From NCBI GenBank assembly GCA_043801445.1, contig JAZDMB010000008.1, positions 1 to 38,997 of the forward strand: a DNA stretch of 38,997 nucleotides. The letters are read 5' to 3'. Shown one piece after another: positions 22,583-32,185 of this stretch. Under the pieces are notes generated by a model. The model saw only the letters and a list, made by a program, of their open reading frames with translations. It made no database searches and was not told where the DNA came from. The stretch's first letter is position 1. Each line of letters begins with the position of its first letter. The DNA comes from JAZDFP01 sp043801445. Lineage in GTDB: Bacteria > Planctomycetota > MHYJ01 > JACQXL01. The position numbers and the translations under genes are program-made.

Positions 22583-23924
22583 CAATAACTCCTTTATTTG
22601 AAGATCCGGTTCTTCTACGCAAGGGTTGGGTTCTGAGAGATAAACCTAATTCTTTGGCTTTTAATAAATCACGTTGTCCTAATCTTACTTTTATATTAAA
22701 ATATGAATTTTTAATAAGAGTTTTTTGGAGAATTGTTCCCCGTTCATGTAAATATGCCATCAAGCGTCCATTTTCAACAGGGATTTTTATTGATAATTTT
22801 AATTGTCGTCTGTTGATAATTTCTTCTATTTTTTCATCTAATTTATCCAATCCAATATTTTTTAATGCTGAAAGGGAATAAGCTTCGGGGAAGCGTTTCT
22901 TGAGTATTTCCAATTCAATAGTGTCTGCCCGGTCAATCTTATTAAGTACAATAATTATTTCTTTATTACTGCATTCTAACTGATTAAGAACTGCATTAAC
23001 AGCGTTAATCTGTTGTTCTGCTTGTTTAGAGGATGCATCGACAACGTGTAGTAATAAATCTGCTTGACGGACTTCTTCTAATGTTGCATGAAATGAAGAA
23101 ATAAGATGATGGGGCAGGTCTTTGATAAAGCCAACCGTATCGCTCAAAAAGATTTTTTGTCCGCTTTTCAGTTTCCATAAGTATGTTTTGGTGTCAAGTG
23201 TGGAAAAAAGTTTATCTTCGGTTAAGACATTTAAATCAGTCAATGAATTCATCAATGTTGATTTACCCGCATTTGTATAGCCGACTAAAGCAACCGTAAA
23301 CTCTTCCGAACGTCCTGACACCTCAAGTTTTCGTCTGTTTTGAATTTCTTTAATATCTTTTTTTAGGCCGGTAATTTTTTGGAAAATCAAACGACGGTCT
23401 ACTTCCAATTGTTTTTCGCCGGGTCCTCTCATACCTATTTTAACGCCGCCACTTCCGCCTAAACGGGAAAGATGACCCCATAGATGTTTTAAGCGCGGCA
23501 AGGTATATTCTAACTGAGCCAGTTCCACCTGTAGTTTAGCCTGTGTAGTTCGTGCATGAGTATTAAAGATTGTAAGAATTAACTCGGTCCGGTCAATTAC
23601 GCTAACATTTAGAACGGATTCTAAGTTTCTAATATGAGCAGGTGATAAGTCGGCATTAAAAATAATGCCAGTAGCTTTTTTGTCTTTTACTAATTCCGCA
23701 ATCTCTTCAGCCTTACCTTTGCCTATATAGTAAGATGAATCCGGTTTATTTCTAGCCTGGATGATTTGCCCTACTACAATTGCACCTGCTGTAGATGCCA
23801 AAAAAGAGAGTTCTTCTAAAGAAGCAATACTATTACTTTCTGAGTCGGTTTTATCTCTGGATAGTAAAATAACGCCTACCAGAATAACCTGTTTTTGATA
23901 TACGGTTAAAATTGTTTTTGTCAA
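22575..23924 (-). CDS. hflX: Ribosome-associated GTPase HflX
   Basis: This GTPase binds the 50S subunit and splits stalled ribosomes. An N-terminal HflX domain (SYYIGKGKAEEI, ADLSPAHIRN) is followed by the linker signature GMRGPGEKQLE (164-174) and a G domain with G1 GYTNAGKST (215-223), G3 DTVGFI and G4 NKID. The 449-residue length is normal. The assigned start is TTG at 23924, because no in-frame ATG exists near it. That TTG is part of another TTGACA, so the exact start is less sure than the family. A strong promoter lies at 24001-24029, divergent from that of nusA. Confidence 0.93.
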   Translation of the reverse strand: MTKTILTVYQKQVILVGVILLSRDKTDSESNSIASLEELSFLASTAGAIVVGQIIQARNKPDSSYYIGKGKAEEIAELVKDKKATGIIFNADLSPAHIRNLESVLNVSVIDRTELILTIFNTHARTTQAKLQVELAQLEYTLPRLKHLWGHLSRLGGSGGVKIGMRGPGEKQLEVDRRLIFQKITGLKKDIKEIQNRRKLEVSGRSEEFTVALVGYTNAGKSTLMNSLTDLNVLTEDKLFSTLDTKTYLWKLKSGQKIFLSDTVGFIKDLPHHLISSFHATLEEVRQADLLLHVVDASSKQAEQQINAVNAVLNQLECSNKEIIIVLNKIDRADTIELEILKKRFPEAYSLSALKNIGLDKLDEKIEEIINRRQLKLSIKIPVENGRLMAYLHERGTILQKTLIKNSYFNIKVRLGQRDLLKAKELGLSLRTQPLRRRTGSSNKGVIDE

Positions 23925-24000
23925 TTTATGATTTAATAATAAAATATAAGAGAGTATAATACTGCTCTCAATATTTTAACAATCTAATCGAACTAAGATT

Positions 24001-24029
24001 ATTATACAGTCCGATTTTAACCGAGTCAA
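24001..24029 (-). promoter_or_regulatory. Promoter for hflX-pyrF
   Basis: On the minus strand, TTGACT (24029-24024) and a perfect TATAAT (24006-24001) are exactly 17 bases apart. Confidence 0.65.
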
Positions 24030-24048
24030 AGATAATTATCAATAAAGT

Positions 24049-24077
24049 TTGACAGAAGCATTTATAAAGGACATAAT
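24049..24077 (+). promoter_or_regulatory. Promoter for nusA-infB-rbfA
   Basis: TTGACA (24049-24054) and CATAAT (24072-24077) are 17 bases apart. Transcription would start near 24084. The -35 boxes of the two divergent promoters lie only 19 bases apart, so the genes may share a control region. Confidence 0.6.
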
Positions 24078-24119
24078 ACCAATTCCGCTTTACAATAATT
24101 TTTATAAAGGTATTATTTT

Positions 24120-25154
24120 ATGAATGGCGAATTGTTAAGACTTATTGATAGTATTTATCGGGATAAGAAAATTGAACCGGAAGTTATTTTAAAAAGTATT
24201 GAACAAGCTATTTCTTCAGCTGTTAGCAATCATTTAAGGAAAAAAGAACCGATTAAAATAACCATTAACCGCAAAACCGGTAAAATTACAGCTGAGGATG
24301 AAAATGGTGTCATCGATCAATCATTATGGGGACGAATTGCAGCTCAAACTGCTAAAAGAGCAATTTCTCAGAAACTCAGAGGGGCTGAAGCTGATGTTGC
24401 CCATACTTCTTTTATTAATAAACTATATACCATTGTTAGCGGAACAGTTTTAAAGTATGATGGAAGAGACGTGATAGTAATGGTTGATCAGGTAGAAACA
24501 GTTCTTGAAGAAAAAGAACAGGTGCCGGGAGAAACTTACCGATTTGGTAGTTATATTAAAGCTATTGTTTTAAGTGTAAAAAAACATGATGATGTCATTA
24601 GAGTTGTTATATCCAGAACGCATCCTGAATTTGTAAGAAAATTATTTGAACTAGAAGTACCTGAATTAGGTAATAAATCAATTGAAATAAAAAGAATAGT
24701 TCGCGAAGCTGGTTTCCGAACTAAGATGGCGGTTTATTCCGATAATCCTAAAATTGATGCGGTTGGGGCTTGCGTTGGTGTACGAGGAAATAGAATAAAA
24801 AATATCGTGGAGGAGCTTGGAGATGAAAAAATAGATGTTATTAAATGGAGTGATAAACCGGAATTATTCATAGCTGCAGCCATGAAACCCGCAGAAGTCC
24901 AAGCTATAGAAATAGATACTGAAGTTAAGAAGGCTAGGATTTTTGTAAGTCCAGATCAAATTGCTTTAGCTATAGGGAAAAAGGGACAAAATATCAGGCT
25001 GGCTTCCAAATTGACCATATGGGAAATAAATGTTGTTTCATCAGACCAAATGCCTTCTGAGGAGACAGTCAAAGATAAAGAAGCGATTATTAATGCTGAT
25101 AAGAAAAAACAAGTAAAATCCGAACTCGATAATACTCCAAATTCTGGAAAATAA
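24120..25154 (+). CDS. nusA: Transcription elongation/termination factor NusA
   Basis: It binds RNA polymerase and nascent RNA and controls pausing, termination and antitermination. In order: an N-terminal polymerase-binding domain (1-105), an S1 domain (about 106-170; VSGTVLKYDGRDVIVMVD), KH1 (GACVGVRGNRIKNIVEELG) and KH2 (QIALAIGKKGQNIRLASKL). The 344-residue length matches the short form without C-terminal acidic repeats. A weak AAAGG precedes the ATG. rimP, the usual first gene of this operon, is not upstream; the divergent hflX gene is there instead. Confidence 0.96.
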   Translation: MNGELLRLIDSIYRDKKIEPEVILKSIEQAISSAVSNHLRKKEPIKITINRKTGKITAEDENGVIDQSLWGRIAAQTAKRAISQKLRGAEADVAHTSFINKLYTIVSGTVLKYDGRDVIVMVDQVETVLEEKEQVPGETYRFGSYIKAIVLSVKKHDDVIRVVISRTHPEFVRKLFELEVPELGNKSIEIKRIVREAGFRTKMAVYSDNPKIDAVGACVGVRGNRIKNIVEELGDEKIDVIKWSDKPELFIAAAMKPAEVQAIEIDTEVKKARIFVSPDQIALAIGKKGQNIRLASKLTIWEINVVSSDQMPSEETVKDKEAIINADKKKQVKSELDNTPNSGK

Positions 25155-25192
25155 GATTTAAGGACTATATTTATTATAAGGGATAAAATATA

Positions 25193-27502
25193 ATGCGGGC
25201 TTACCAGTTAGCCGAAAAATTAGGGCTTACCTCAAAAGAATTAATAATAAAAGCCAAAGAATTAAAAATTAATATCAAGAGTAGTGTTGCTAATGTAACT
25301 AAAGAAATTGAGGAAAAATTACTTAAGGGGTTTCAATCTAATAAAGTTGATAATTCCACGATAACGGATAATAAGAAATCGCTTTCTTCCGAAATAATTT
25401 CATCTGTAAAACCTATTTCTTCTACACCAATACCAGTTCAATTATCAAAGAATATTTCAAAAGCTCCGGAGGATAAGCAATCAAAGCAAATAGAAGCGTC
25501 TTCTATAATTCCGAATTTAATAAAAGATGATATTTTAGAGGAAAAAGGTATCAGAGCATTAAGAGCAACCGAATTAAATTATTATTCTAAAGAGGTAGCG
25601 GAGAACACAAAGGGATTGAAAGGGAAGATTGTTGATAGACCCAGCGCAGTGAGATCCAACCCATTTATCAAAAAGACTTTTTTCTTTAAGAAGAAATCAA
25701 TGGGGCAATCACATTCTCCGGTAATTACTAAACCGGTTGAGCGAAAAATTATAGTTAGTAGTCGGATAACACTTAAAGAGCTTTGTGAGAAAATAGGGAT
25801 AAGGGCTAATCTTATTATAAAAAAACTAATGGAACATGATATAATGATGCAGATTAATGATTATCTGAGTGAAGATGCCCTTATTCTTATTGGACTAGAA
25901 TTTGATCATGAAATTATTTGCGAAAAATCAAAAGATGTTACCAGTCAATTAATTCGCACCACTTCTGATAAACCAGAAGATCTTAAACTGCGACCACCGG
26001 TCGTGACTTTTATGGGACATGTCGACCACGGTAAAACTTCACTAATGGATAAAATTAGATCTGCTAATGTAGCATCAACTGAAGCAGGTTATATTACCCA
26101 GCATCTTGGTGCATATGAAGTAGAAATTAATAATAAAAGGATAGTATTTCTCGATACTCCGGGTCATGAAGCTTTTACCAAAATGCGTTCACGAGGAGCA
26201 AATGTTACTGATATAGTTGTTGTAGTAGTAGCTGCTGATGATGGAGTAATGCCTCAAACAGAAGAAGCTATAAGTCATGCTCGCGCTGCGAATCTTCCAG
26301 TTATTGTAGCAATTAATAAAATAGATAAACCGGATGCCAATCTTCATAAAGTAAAACAACAATTGAGTTCGTTAGAACTTGTAACGGAAGAATGGGGAGG
26401 AAAAACTATTTTTTCAGAGGTTTCTGCTTTAACTGGACAAGGAGTCAGTCATCTTTTAGAAATGATTTTACTTCAAGCGGAAATGATGGAGTTAAAAGCT
26501 AATCCTAATCGCCGCGCGTATGGAACAGTACTAGAAGCAAAACTTACTGAATCTCAAGGACCCCTGATAACTTTTCTGGTTCAAAATGGCACCTTAAAAA
26601 TCGGTGATATTATTACTTGCGGTGGTACGCATGGTAAGATTAGAGCAATGTTTAATAGCCATTCAAAGAATATTTTCGAAGCAGGTCCGGTAACATTAGT
26701 TCAGGTAAGCGGCGTAGCAGAATTACCTATGGCTGGAGATAAATTTTATGTGGTCGAAAGTATACAAACATCTGCTGAATTATCAGAGGCACATAACGAA
26801 CGCAAGAAGGATACAGCTAATACTTCTCAACATACTACTTTAGACAATCTTTATGATAAGCTTGCACAATCTCAGATGAAAGAGATTAAAATTATTCTCA
26901 AAACCGATGTTCAAGGATCATTGGAAGTCGTTTCGCAGTTATTAAATAGCTTTTCATATAAAGAGGTTAAAACGAAAATAATTCATAAAGGAGCCGGGCA
27001 GATTAATGAATCTGATGTATTATTAGCAGATGTTTCTGATGCGATTATTATAGGATTCAATAATTCTATAGAAGACCGCGCCAAAAATCTTGCATCAGAA
27101 CATGGCATTGAAATAAAAATATACAATGTAATCTATGAGATTATCGAGAATATGAAGCTGGCTTTAGAAGGAATGTTAGAGCCGGAGAAAAAAGAAGTTA
27201 CCGTGGGAAAGCTATCTGTCAGAAGTATTTTTAAGATTTCCCGTTTTGGCAATATTTCAGGATGTTTTGTTATAGAAGGAAAAATAGAAAGGTCATGTTT
27301 AGTTAGAGTATGCCGCAATAATAATATTCTTTATACGGGAAAGATATCTTCTTTGAAACGCTTCAAGGATGATGTGCGTGAGGTTAATACTGGTTTTGAA
27401 TGTGGACTAAGAATAGAAGGATTTGATGATATTAATGTTGGTGATATAATTGAAGCATTTCAAATAGAAAAGCAAATTAGAAAATTAGTACCTAATTCTT
27501 AA
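25193..27502 (+). CDS. infB: Translation initiation factor IF-2
   Basis: This GTPase brings fMet-tRNA to the ribosome and promotes subunit joining. An IF2-N module (MRAYQLAEKLGLTSKELI) precedes a long, Lys/Ser-rich linker and a second IF2-N (ITLKELCEKIGIRANLI). The G domain starts at about 275 with GHVDHGKT, DTPGHEAFTKMR (G3) and NKIDKPDAN (G4). Domains II to IV follow, including the fMet-tRNA-binding C-terminal barrel (KISRFGNISGC, RVCRNNNILYTG). The 769-residue length is normal for a form with a short N-terminus. It lies 38 bases after nusA and is probably co-transcribed. Confidence 0.97.
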   Translation: MRAYQLAEKLGLTSKELIIKAKELKINIKSSVANVTKEIEEKLLKGFQSNKVDNSTITDNKKSLSSEIISSVKPISSTPIPVQLSKNISKAPEDKQSKQIEASSIIPNLIKDDILEEKGIRALRATELNYYSKEVAENTKGLKGKIVDRPSAVRSNPFIKKTFFFKKKSMGQSHSPVITKPVERKIIVSSRITLKELCEKIGIRANLIIKKLMEHDIMMQINDYLSEDALILIGLEFDHEIICEKSKDVTSQLIRTTSDKPEDLKLRPPVVTFMGHVDHGKTSLMDKIRSANVASTEAGYITQHLGAYEVEINNKRIVFLDTPGHEAFTKMRSRGANVTDIVVVVVAADDGVMPQTEEAISHARAANLPVIVAINKIDKPDANLHKVKQQLSSLELVTEEWGGKTIFSEVSALTGQGVSHLLEMILLQAEMMELKANPNRRAYGTVLEAKLTESQGPLITFLVQNGTLKIGDIITCGGTHGKIRAMFNSHSKNIFEAGPVTLVQVSGVAELPMAGDKFYVVESIQTSAELSEAHNERKKDTANTSQHTTLDNLYDKLAQSQMKEIKIILKTDVQGSLEVVSQLLNSFSYKEVKTKIIHKGAGQINESDVLLADVSDAIIIGFNNSIEDRAKNLASEHGIEIKIYNVIYEIIENMKLALEGMLEPEKKEVTVGKLSVRSIFKISRFGNISGCFVIEGKIERSCLVRVCRNNNILYTGKISSLKRFKDDVREVNTGFECGLRIEGFDDINVGDIIEAFQIEKQIRKLVPNS

Positions 27503-27625
27503 TTATTATCTGCTGATTAGCTTAAGTCATAATATTGAGTAGTAATTGGTTAAATCTCATCACTATTTTTTTATACAATCTGAATGTCTAAATACGTGTA
27601 GATAGCAGATAATTTATATTATGCC

Positions 27626-28063
27626 ATGAATACTTATCGTGTGGGAAGAGTTGCCAAGGAATTACAAAGAGAATTAAGTCAGATTATTCTTTATGAATTA
27701 AGGCAACCTAATTTGGGATTTATTACTATTACAAGAGTTGAACCAACATCAGATCTTCAATATGCGAAAATTTTTATTACCGTATTGGATGATGAAAACA
27801 AACGTAAAACGACATTAGAGTTATTAAATAAAGCATCAGGTTATATCCATAGGGTTTTAGAAAAAAGAATCAGGATGCGTTATATTCCAAGACTTTCATT
27901 CCATTTTGATGATACCATCGAAAAGGAACAAAGAATTTCTAGATTGTTTTCCGAGATTGATAAGATGAATGGCACTGTAAAAAATGACACTGAAATTGTT
28001 AATACGGAAAACATGGAAATTATTGCAGAAACACAAAATCATTCTAAGGGAAAAAACAATTAG
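27626..28063 (+). CDS. rbfA: 30S ribosome-binding factor A
   Basis: A KH-fold protein that helps mature the 16S rRNA 5' end. The 145 residues carry the family pattern: RVGRVAKELQRELSQII, PNLGFITITRVEPTSDLQYAKIFI and LRIRMRYIPRLSFHFDDTIE-like sequence with a helical C-terminal tail of low complexity. It follows infB by 123 bases, the usual order, but truB does not follow. No Shine-Dalgarno is clear before the ATG. Confidence 0.94.
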   Translation: MNTYRVGRVAKELQRELSQIILYELRQPNLGFITITRVEPTSDLQYAKIFITVLDDENKRKTTLELLNKASGYIHRVLEKRIRMRYIPRLSFHFDDTIEKEQRISRLFSEIDKMNGTVKNDTEIVNTENMEIIAETQNHSKGKNN

Positions 28064-28103
28064 TTCATTCGTTTATTCGTCAGACTTTCCGATAGATAAA
28101 ATC

Positions 28104-28176
28104 ATTATTCCTGTAGTAAATAAACAGCTTGGTACATATTAGCCTTGGAATATCAGGTAAGGCATTCAGGAATAAT
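28104..28176. repeat. Long inverted repeat with inner hairpin between rbfA and recR
   Basis: Perfect 10-base arms ATTATTCCTG (28104-28113) and CAGGAATAAT (28167-28176) enclose 53 bases, in which GCCTT and AAGGC pair again (28142-28163). The 318-base gap 28064-28381 has no gene. This structure and the recR promoter are all that I see in it. No U-run, so it is not a clear terminator. Confidence 0.5.
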
Positions 28177-28259
28177 ACGATATCATAAGCGTACATTTAA
28201 TAATATTACAACAACCTATTTGATACTGCTTTTGTATCCTACTCCTTCGGATGATTTCA

Positions 28260-28287
28260 TTGACATTTTTTTTGGTTATGGTATATT
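28260..28287 (+). promoter_or_regulatory. Promoter for recR
   Basis: TTGACA (28260-28265) and TATATT (28282-28287) are separated by 16 bases including a T-tract. The leader would be about 88 bases long. Confidence 0.55.
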
Positions 28288-28381
28288 AAATATAAATAAA
28301 ATGATTGAATCTTGAAATCGTTGAAATGCCGATGGCGATAGTGCAAATTAACACTTCTGGCATAAAAGAAAATCATAAGAT

Positions 28382-29008
28382 ATGGCAAATAGTGAATCTT
28401 TCATGGAAACCAATAGTTTAGCTCGATTAATATCTGAATTGAGTAAATTGCCGGGGTTGGGCGAACGTTCAGCCGAACGATTATCATTTCATATTTTGAA
28501 GATGTCTGATAAAAATCGTCAGAACCTCATTGATTCTATCTTTTCTCTTAATGATATTAAACTTTGCGCAAGATGCTTTAATTTCGTCGGTAACAACTTA
28601 AGTGACTTATGCGATATTTGTAGAGATGGTTCTCGCGATAGTTCTATTATTTGTGTTGTGGAACAGATTGAGGACCTTTGGAGAATAGAAAAAACCTCAA
28701 TCTATAAAGGATTATATCATGTATTACATGGGGTAATTTGTCCGCTTGATGGTAAGGGACCCGAAGACATTAAGATTGGACAATTAATTCTACGGATAAA
28801 AGAGAATAAATTCAAGGAAATAATTTTATCAACTAACCCAACGATAGAAGGTGATAATACGGCTTTGTATATTCAAAAGGAATTGAGGCCGTTTCGGATA
28901 AAAATTACTCGTCTTGGGAGAGGGATTCCAGCGGGAAGCAATATTGAATATCTTAATAAGGCAATTTTAAGTGATGCTCTTAGAGAAAGAAAAGAACAAG
29001 TATATTAA
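28382..29008 (+). CDS. recR: Recombination mediator RecR
   Basis: A DNA-clamp protein acting with RecO and RecF in gap repair. The 208 residues contain the helix-hairpin-helix region (LARLISELSKLPGLGERSAERLSFHIL), a C4 zinc finger with CARC and CDIC (about 61-80), the Toprim core (IICVVEQIEDLWRIE, YHVLHGVICPLDGKGPEDI) and the Walker-like C-terminus (RLGRGIPAGSNIEYL). The length is normal. Its usual partners dnaX and the YbaB gene are absent; rpoN follows. An in-frame ATG at 28403 is an alternative start. Confidence 0.95.
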   Translation: MANSESFMETNSLARLISELSKLPGLGERSAERLSFHILKMSDKNRQNLIDSIFSLNDIKLCARCFNFVGNNLSDLCDICRDGSRDSSIICVVEQIEDLWRIEKTSIYKGLYHVLHGVICPLDGKGPEDIKIGQLILRIKENKFKEIILSTNPTIEGDNTALYIQKELRPFRIKITRLGRGIPAGSNIEYLNKAILSDALRERKEQVY

Positions 29009-29152
29009 AACTATTTAAAGAAGCAGTATTCTATTACGCCAAGGCGTCGCTTGAAGGTGAACTTTGTCCTAATGACGGGGATCTGCTTATGGCACAGGGC
29101 AGCGATAAAAAGACTGAGTCCGAAAAACGGCATTACTTTATTTTAGTGACAT

Positions 29153-30598
29153 ATGACGCCAGAACCTGACACATTCCGGTTTAAGACGGTATTGCAACCA
29201 CGACTTGAACAAAAGCTAAAGCTGTCTTTTCAACAAATCCAAAATATGGATATACTTTTACTACCTACTCTTGAATTGAACGCTCGTATTTATCAGGAAG
29301 TGGAACAAAATCCAACATTAGAAATATCTGAAGAATCAGATTCTGATGAAGATGACAAGGAAGAAGGTAATTCAATAAAAGAAATTAAGGAGAATATCGA
29401 TTCTTCTGCAACGGTTGTAGATATTTTAGATGATGATAGAGACTATACATTCAGAAAGAGTTCATGGCAAAGAGCAGAACTTTCAGATAAGAAATTAGAA
29501 GCCATGCAAAATACACCCGGCAAGCCTGAAAGTATTCAGGATTATCTTCACTTTCAATTTCTTTTGATGGAATTATCCGAAAAAATGAAACTTATCGGCA
29601 ATGATATTATTTATAATATTGGTGATGACGGTTATTTGAAAACCTCACTGGAAGATATAGCACAGACAAATAACACTCCTGTAGAATCGGTCAGGGAAGT
29701 ATTGAAAATTATTCAAAAACTTGATCCTCCTGGTGTTGGCGCACAGAATTTAGCTGAATGTCTTCTTATGCAATTAGCAGAATATGACCCGAACATAGAA
29801 CTTAAAAAGATATTAATTAATCAATATCTTACTCAGCTCCAGCCTAATAAATTACCGCATTTGGCAAAAATGTTAGGGGAATCATTAGAGAAAATACAAA
29901 AGATGTTGGAAGAAATCAAAGCTCTTAATCCTCATCCGGCAGCAGGTTTTTCATCAGAGAATATCCCTTATATTATCCCTGATGTTGCTATTAATAAAAT
30001 TGATAATGGTTCTTATGAAATAAAACTACAGAAAGAACCTTTTTCATCACTCGGTATAAGTCCATATTATAAACAGATGATTGTCACAAAACAAGACGAC
30101 AAGGAAACGATGGATTTTATTAGACAGAAGATTAAATCAGCCATGTCTTTAATAGGAACTATAGCATTGAGAAAAATAACTCTCAGGCAACTTGCCGAAC
30201 AAATTCTTGTCTTGCAACGAGATTTTTTTGATAAAGGAGTTGAAAATCTTCGTCCCTTAAGGATGAAAGAGGTGGCTGAGAATCTTAAGGTGCATCTTTC
30301 AACTATTAGCCGGATAGTATCAAATAAATATATCCAGACACCACATGGTTTATTCAGTATGAAATTCTTTTTTTCTACCACATCAGAAACAGCTGATGGA
30401 AATTCCTATGCTCAGCCTTCTATTCTAGCAGCGGTAAAAGAAATAATTGGAAATGAAGATAAAAATAATCCTTTAAAAGATAGCCAAATTGCCACGGCAT
30501 TGATAGAAAAACAATTTACAGTTTCTCGTAGAACGATTTCAAAGTATCGGCAGATGCTTAATATTTCCAGTTATAGCCAAAGAAAGGTATTGAAATAA
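29153..30598 (+). CDS. rpoN: RNA polymerase sigma-54 factor
   Basis: Sigma-54 directs polymerase to -24/-12 promoters that need AAA+ activators. The 481 residues show the Gln/Leu-rich activator-interacting region (LEQKLKLSFQQIQNMDILLL), an acidic linker (about 60-80), the core-binding domain (DPPGVGAQNLAECLLMQL), the helix-turn-helix (VHLSTISRIVSNKYIQTPHG) and the RpoN box SRRTISKYRQML (458-469). All parts are intact. No typical -24/-12 promoter was recognised within the window. It begins without a visible Shine-Dalgarno sequence. Confidence 0.96.
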   Translation: MTPEPDTFRFKTVLQPRLEQKLKLSFQQIQNMDILLLPTLELNARIYQEVEQNPTLEISEESDSDEDDKEEGNSIKEIKENIDSSATVVDILDDDRDYTFRKSSWQRAELSDKKLEAMQNTPGKPESIQDYLHFQFLLMELSEKMKLIGNDIIYNIGDDGYLKTSLEDIAQTNNTPVESVREVLKIIQKLDPPGVGAQNLAECLLMQLAEYDPNIELKKILINQYLTQLQPNKLPHLAKMLGESLEKIQKMLEEIKALNPHPAAGFSSENIPYIIPDVAINKIDNGSYEIKLQKEPFSSLGISPYYKQMIVTKQDDKETMDFIRQKIKSAMSLIGTIALRKITLRQLAEQILVLQRDFFDKGVENLRPLRMKEVAENLKVHLSTISRIVSNKYIQTPHGLFSMKFFFSTTSETADGNSYAQPSILAAVKEIIGNEDKNNPLKDSQIATALIEKQFTVSRRTISKYRQMLNISSYSQRKVLK

Positions 30599-30639
30599 CT
30601 AAAAACTCAAACGTGTCATTAATTATTTAAGTTGAAAAG

Positions 30640-31656
30640 ATGATAGAATTAGAAATTAAACAGGTTCAGGAAAAAATTACTATTTTGAAGACAGAGATAA
30701 AACGACTTATCGTCGGATACGATGATGTTATTGAGCAGATTATTATCGGTTTTTTATCAGGCGGTCATATTTTGTTAGAAGGAGTTCCTGGTATCGGCAA
30801 AACCTTATTGGTTAAAACATTAAGTAAATCCTTAAACCTTAATTTCTCTCGTATTCAATTTACGCCCGATCTAATGCCAGCTGATATTACAGGCACTAAT
30901 ATTATCATCGAAGATACTGATGGTAAAAAGAGATTCCAATTCCAGAGGGGGCCAATATTCAGCAACATTATTCTTGCCGACGAGATTAATCGCGCCACAC
31001 CTAAAACTCAATCAGCTCTTTTAGAGGCAATGCAGGAATTAGGTGTTACTGTCAGCGGCACCAGATATTCGATTGAGGCGCCTTTTACGATAGTTGCTAC
31101 TCAAAATCCGATAGAAATGGAGGGTACTTATCCGTTACCGGAAGCGCAACTTGACCGATTCTTTTTTAAGATTATGATGTCTTCCCCTAATTTAGAAGAA
31201 CTTAACGAAATTATAAATCGAACCACTACAGAAAAAACAATATCCATTTCTTCCTTGATTAATCGCGAAGAAATCATAAAATATCAAACTTTGGTAAAAC
31301 AAATTCCGATTGCCGGCAATCTAATTGAATATACTAATAAATTGGTTCTTGCATCGCATCCGAGTAGTTCATATAGTGGGTCGTTAGTTAAACAATATGT
31401 TCGATATGGTGCTAGTCCAAGGGCCGCCCAAGCTATTATTCTGGGCGCCAAGGCATTATCTTTAATACAAGGTAGGATGTATGTTAATCAGAATGATATA
31501 CTTAAGATGCTTTTACCTGTTTTTAGACACCGGATTATTATGAATATTGAAGGAGAAGCCGGAAATATCTTAATAACGGATATTATTAAGGAAATGGAGA
31601 AACAAATATCTTTATTAGATAATGGTACAAGGAAAATATTATCTTTAGGAAAGTAA
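30640..31656 (+). CDS. MoxR-family AAA+ ATPase
   Basis: A chaperone-like ATPase that usually works on partner proteins with von Willebrand factor A domains. Walker A GVPGIGKT (about 48-55), Walker B ILADEIN (about 111-117), the sensor motif ATQNPIEMEGTYPLPEAQ, the arginine-finger motif LDRF, and a C-terminal lid (YVRYGASPRAAQAIILGAKAL). The 338-residue length is normal. The usual downstream DUF58 and VWA genes are missing here; a tRNA gene and rpmB follow. The partner is thus unclear. It lies 41 bases after rpoN. Confidence 0.93.
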   Translation: MIELEIKQVQEKITILKTEIKRLIVGYDDVIEQIIIGFLSGGHILLEGVPGIGKTLLVKTLSKSLNLNFSRIQFTPDLMPADITGTNIIIEDTDGKKRFQFQRGPIFSNIILADEINRATPKTQSALLEAMQELGVTVSGTRYSIEAPFTIVATQNPIEMEGTYPLPEAQLDRFFFKIMMSSPNLEELNEIINRTTTEKTISISSLINREEIIKYQTLVKQIPIAGNLIEYTNKLVLASHPSSSYSGSLVKQYVRYGASPRAAQAIILGAKALSLIQGRMYVNQNDILKMLLPVFRHRIIMNIEGEAGNILITDIIKEMEKQISLLDNGTRKILSLGK

Positions 31657-31719
31657 TATAGCCAATTGGGAAAAGTAACTCCGTTTTAAGCAGGAGAGAA
31701 ATTCCTGTTATGATATAGT

Positions 31720-31795
31720 CGGGGCGTAGCGTAGTCTGGTTTAGCGCGCTTGCTTGGGGTGCAAGAGGTCCCCGGTTCAAATCCGGGCGCCCCGA
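31720..31795 (+). tRNA. tRNA-Pro (anticodon GGG)
   Basis: The cloverleaf is complete: acceptor stem CGGGGCG (31720-31726) pairs with CGCCCCG (31788-31794) plus discriminator A. The anticodon stem CTTGC/GCAAG holds a 7-base loop with GGG at 31756-31758. The T arm is CCCGG/CCGGG with loop TTCAAAT. It decodes CCC/CCU. The 3' CCA is not encoded. Confidence 0.95.
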
Positions 31796-31895
31796 TATTT
31801 TAATTTTAAGGCCTTTTTCTTGATATTATTATAATAATCTTGTTTATAAGATATACTTAATTAAACAGTACTAATTTTTAGAAAGGATATTTTAA

Positions 31896-32144
31896 ATGTC
31901 TTGGATTTGTCGAATTTGCGGTAAAAAACCCAGCACTGGTAATAAGATTGTCTATCGTGGTTTAGCTAAGAAAAAAGGTGGTGTCGGTATGAAGATTACC
32001 GGTATTAATAAAAGAAGATTTAAACCTAATCTTCAGTATGTGCGGGCAGTTATTGATGGTAAAACAAAGCGTATACGAGTTTGCACACGATGTATCTCGG
32101 CAGGCAAGATTATTAAACCAATACTTGCAAAACAAACAGTTTGA
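31896..32144 (+). CDS. rpmB: Large ribosomal subunit protein bL28
   Basis: The 82-residue protein begins MSWICRICGKKPSTGNK and continues with NKRRFKPNLQYVRAVIDGK, the L28 pattern. Two CxxC pairs (Cys 5/8 and 63/66) show the zinc-binding (C+) form. The insert between the first pair and the conserved NKRRF is longer and Lys/Gly-rich compared with E. coli. A clear AAAGGA precedes the ATG. It lies between tRNA-Pro and kbl. Confidence 0.95.
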   Translation: MSWICRICGKKPSTGNKIVYRGLAKKKGGVGMKITGINKRRFKPNLQYVRAVIDGKTKRIRVCTRCISAGKIIKPILAKQTV

Positions 32145-32185
32145 ATCAAATTAAATAGACCAATCAATTGTAGAAAAGAGAAAGT

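Noticed and set aside
23908..23924. Second hflX promoter starting at TTGACA 23924
   Set aside because: Its -10 (TATATC, 16-base spacing) is weaker than that of the perfect promoter at 24001-24029, and it would leave hflX without a plausible start codon.
24001..28381. rimP and truB genes expected with nusA-infB-rbfA
   Set aside because: No frame in this stretch shows their motifs, so the operon here is the shorter nusA-infB-rbfA form.
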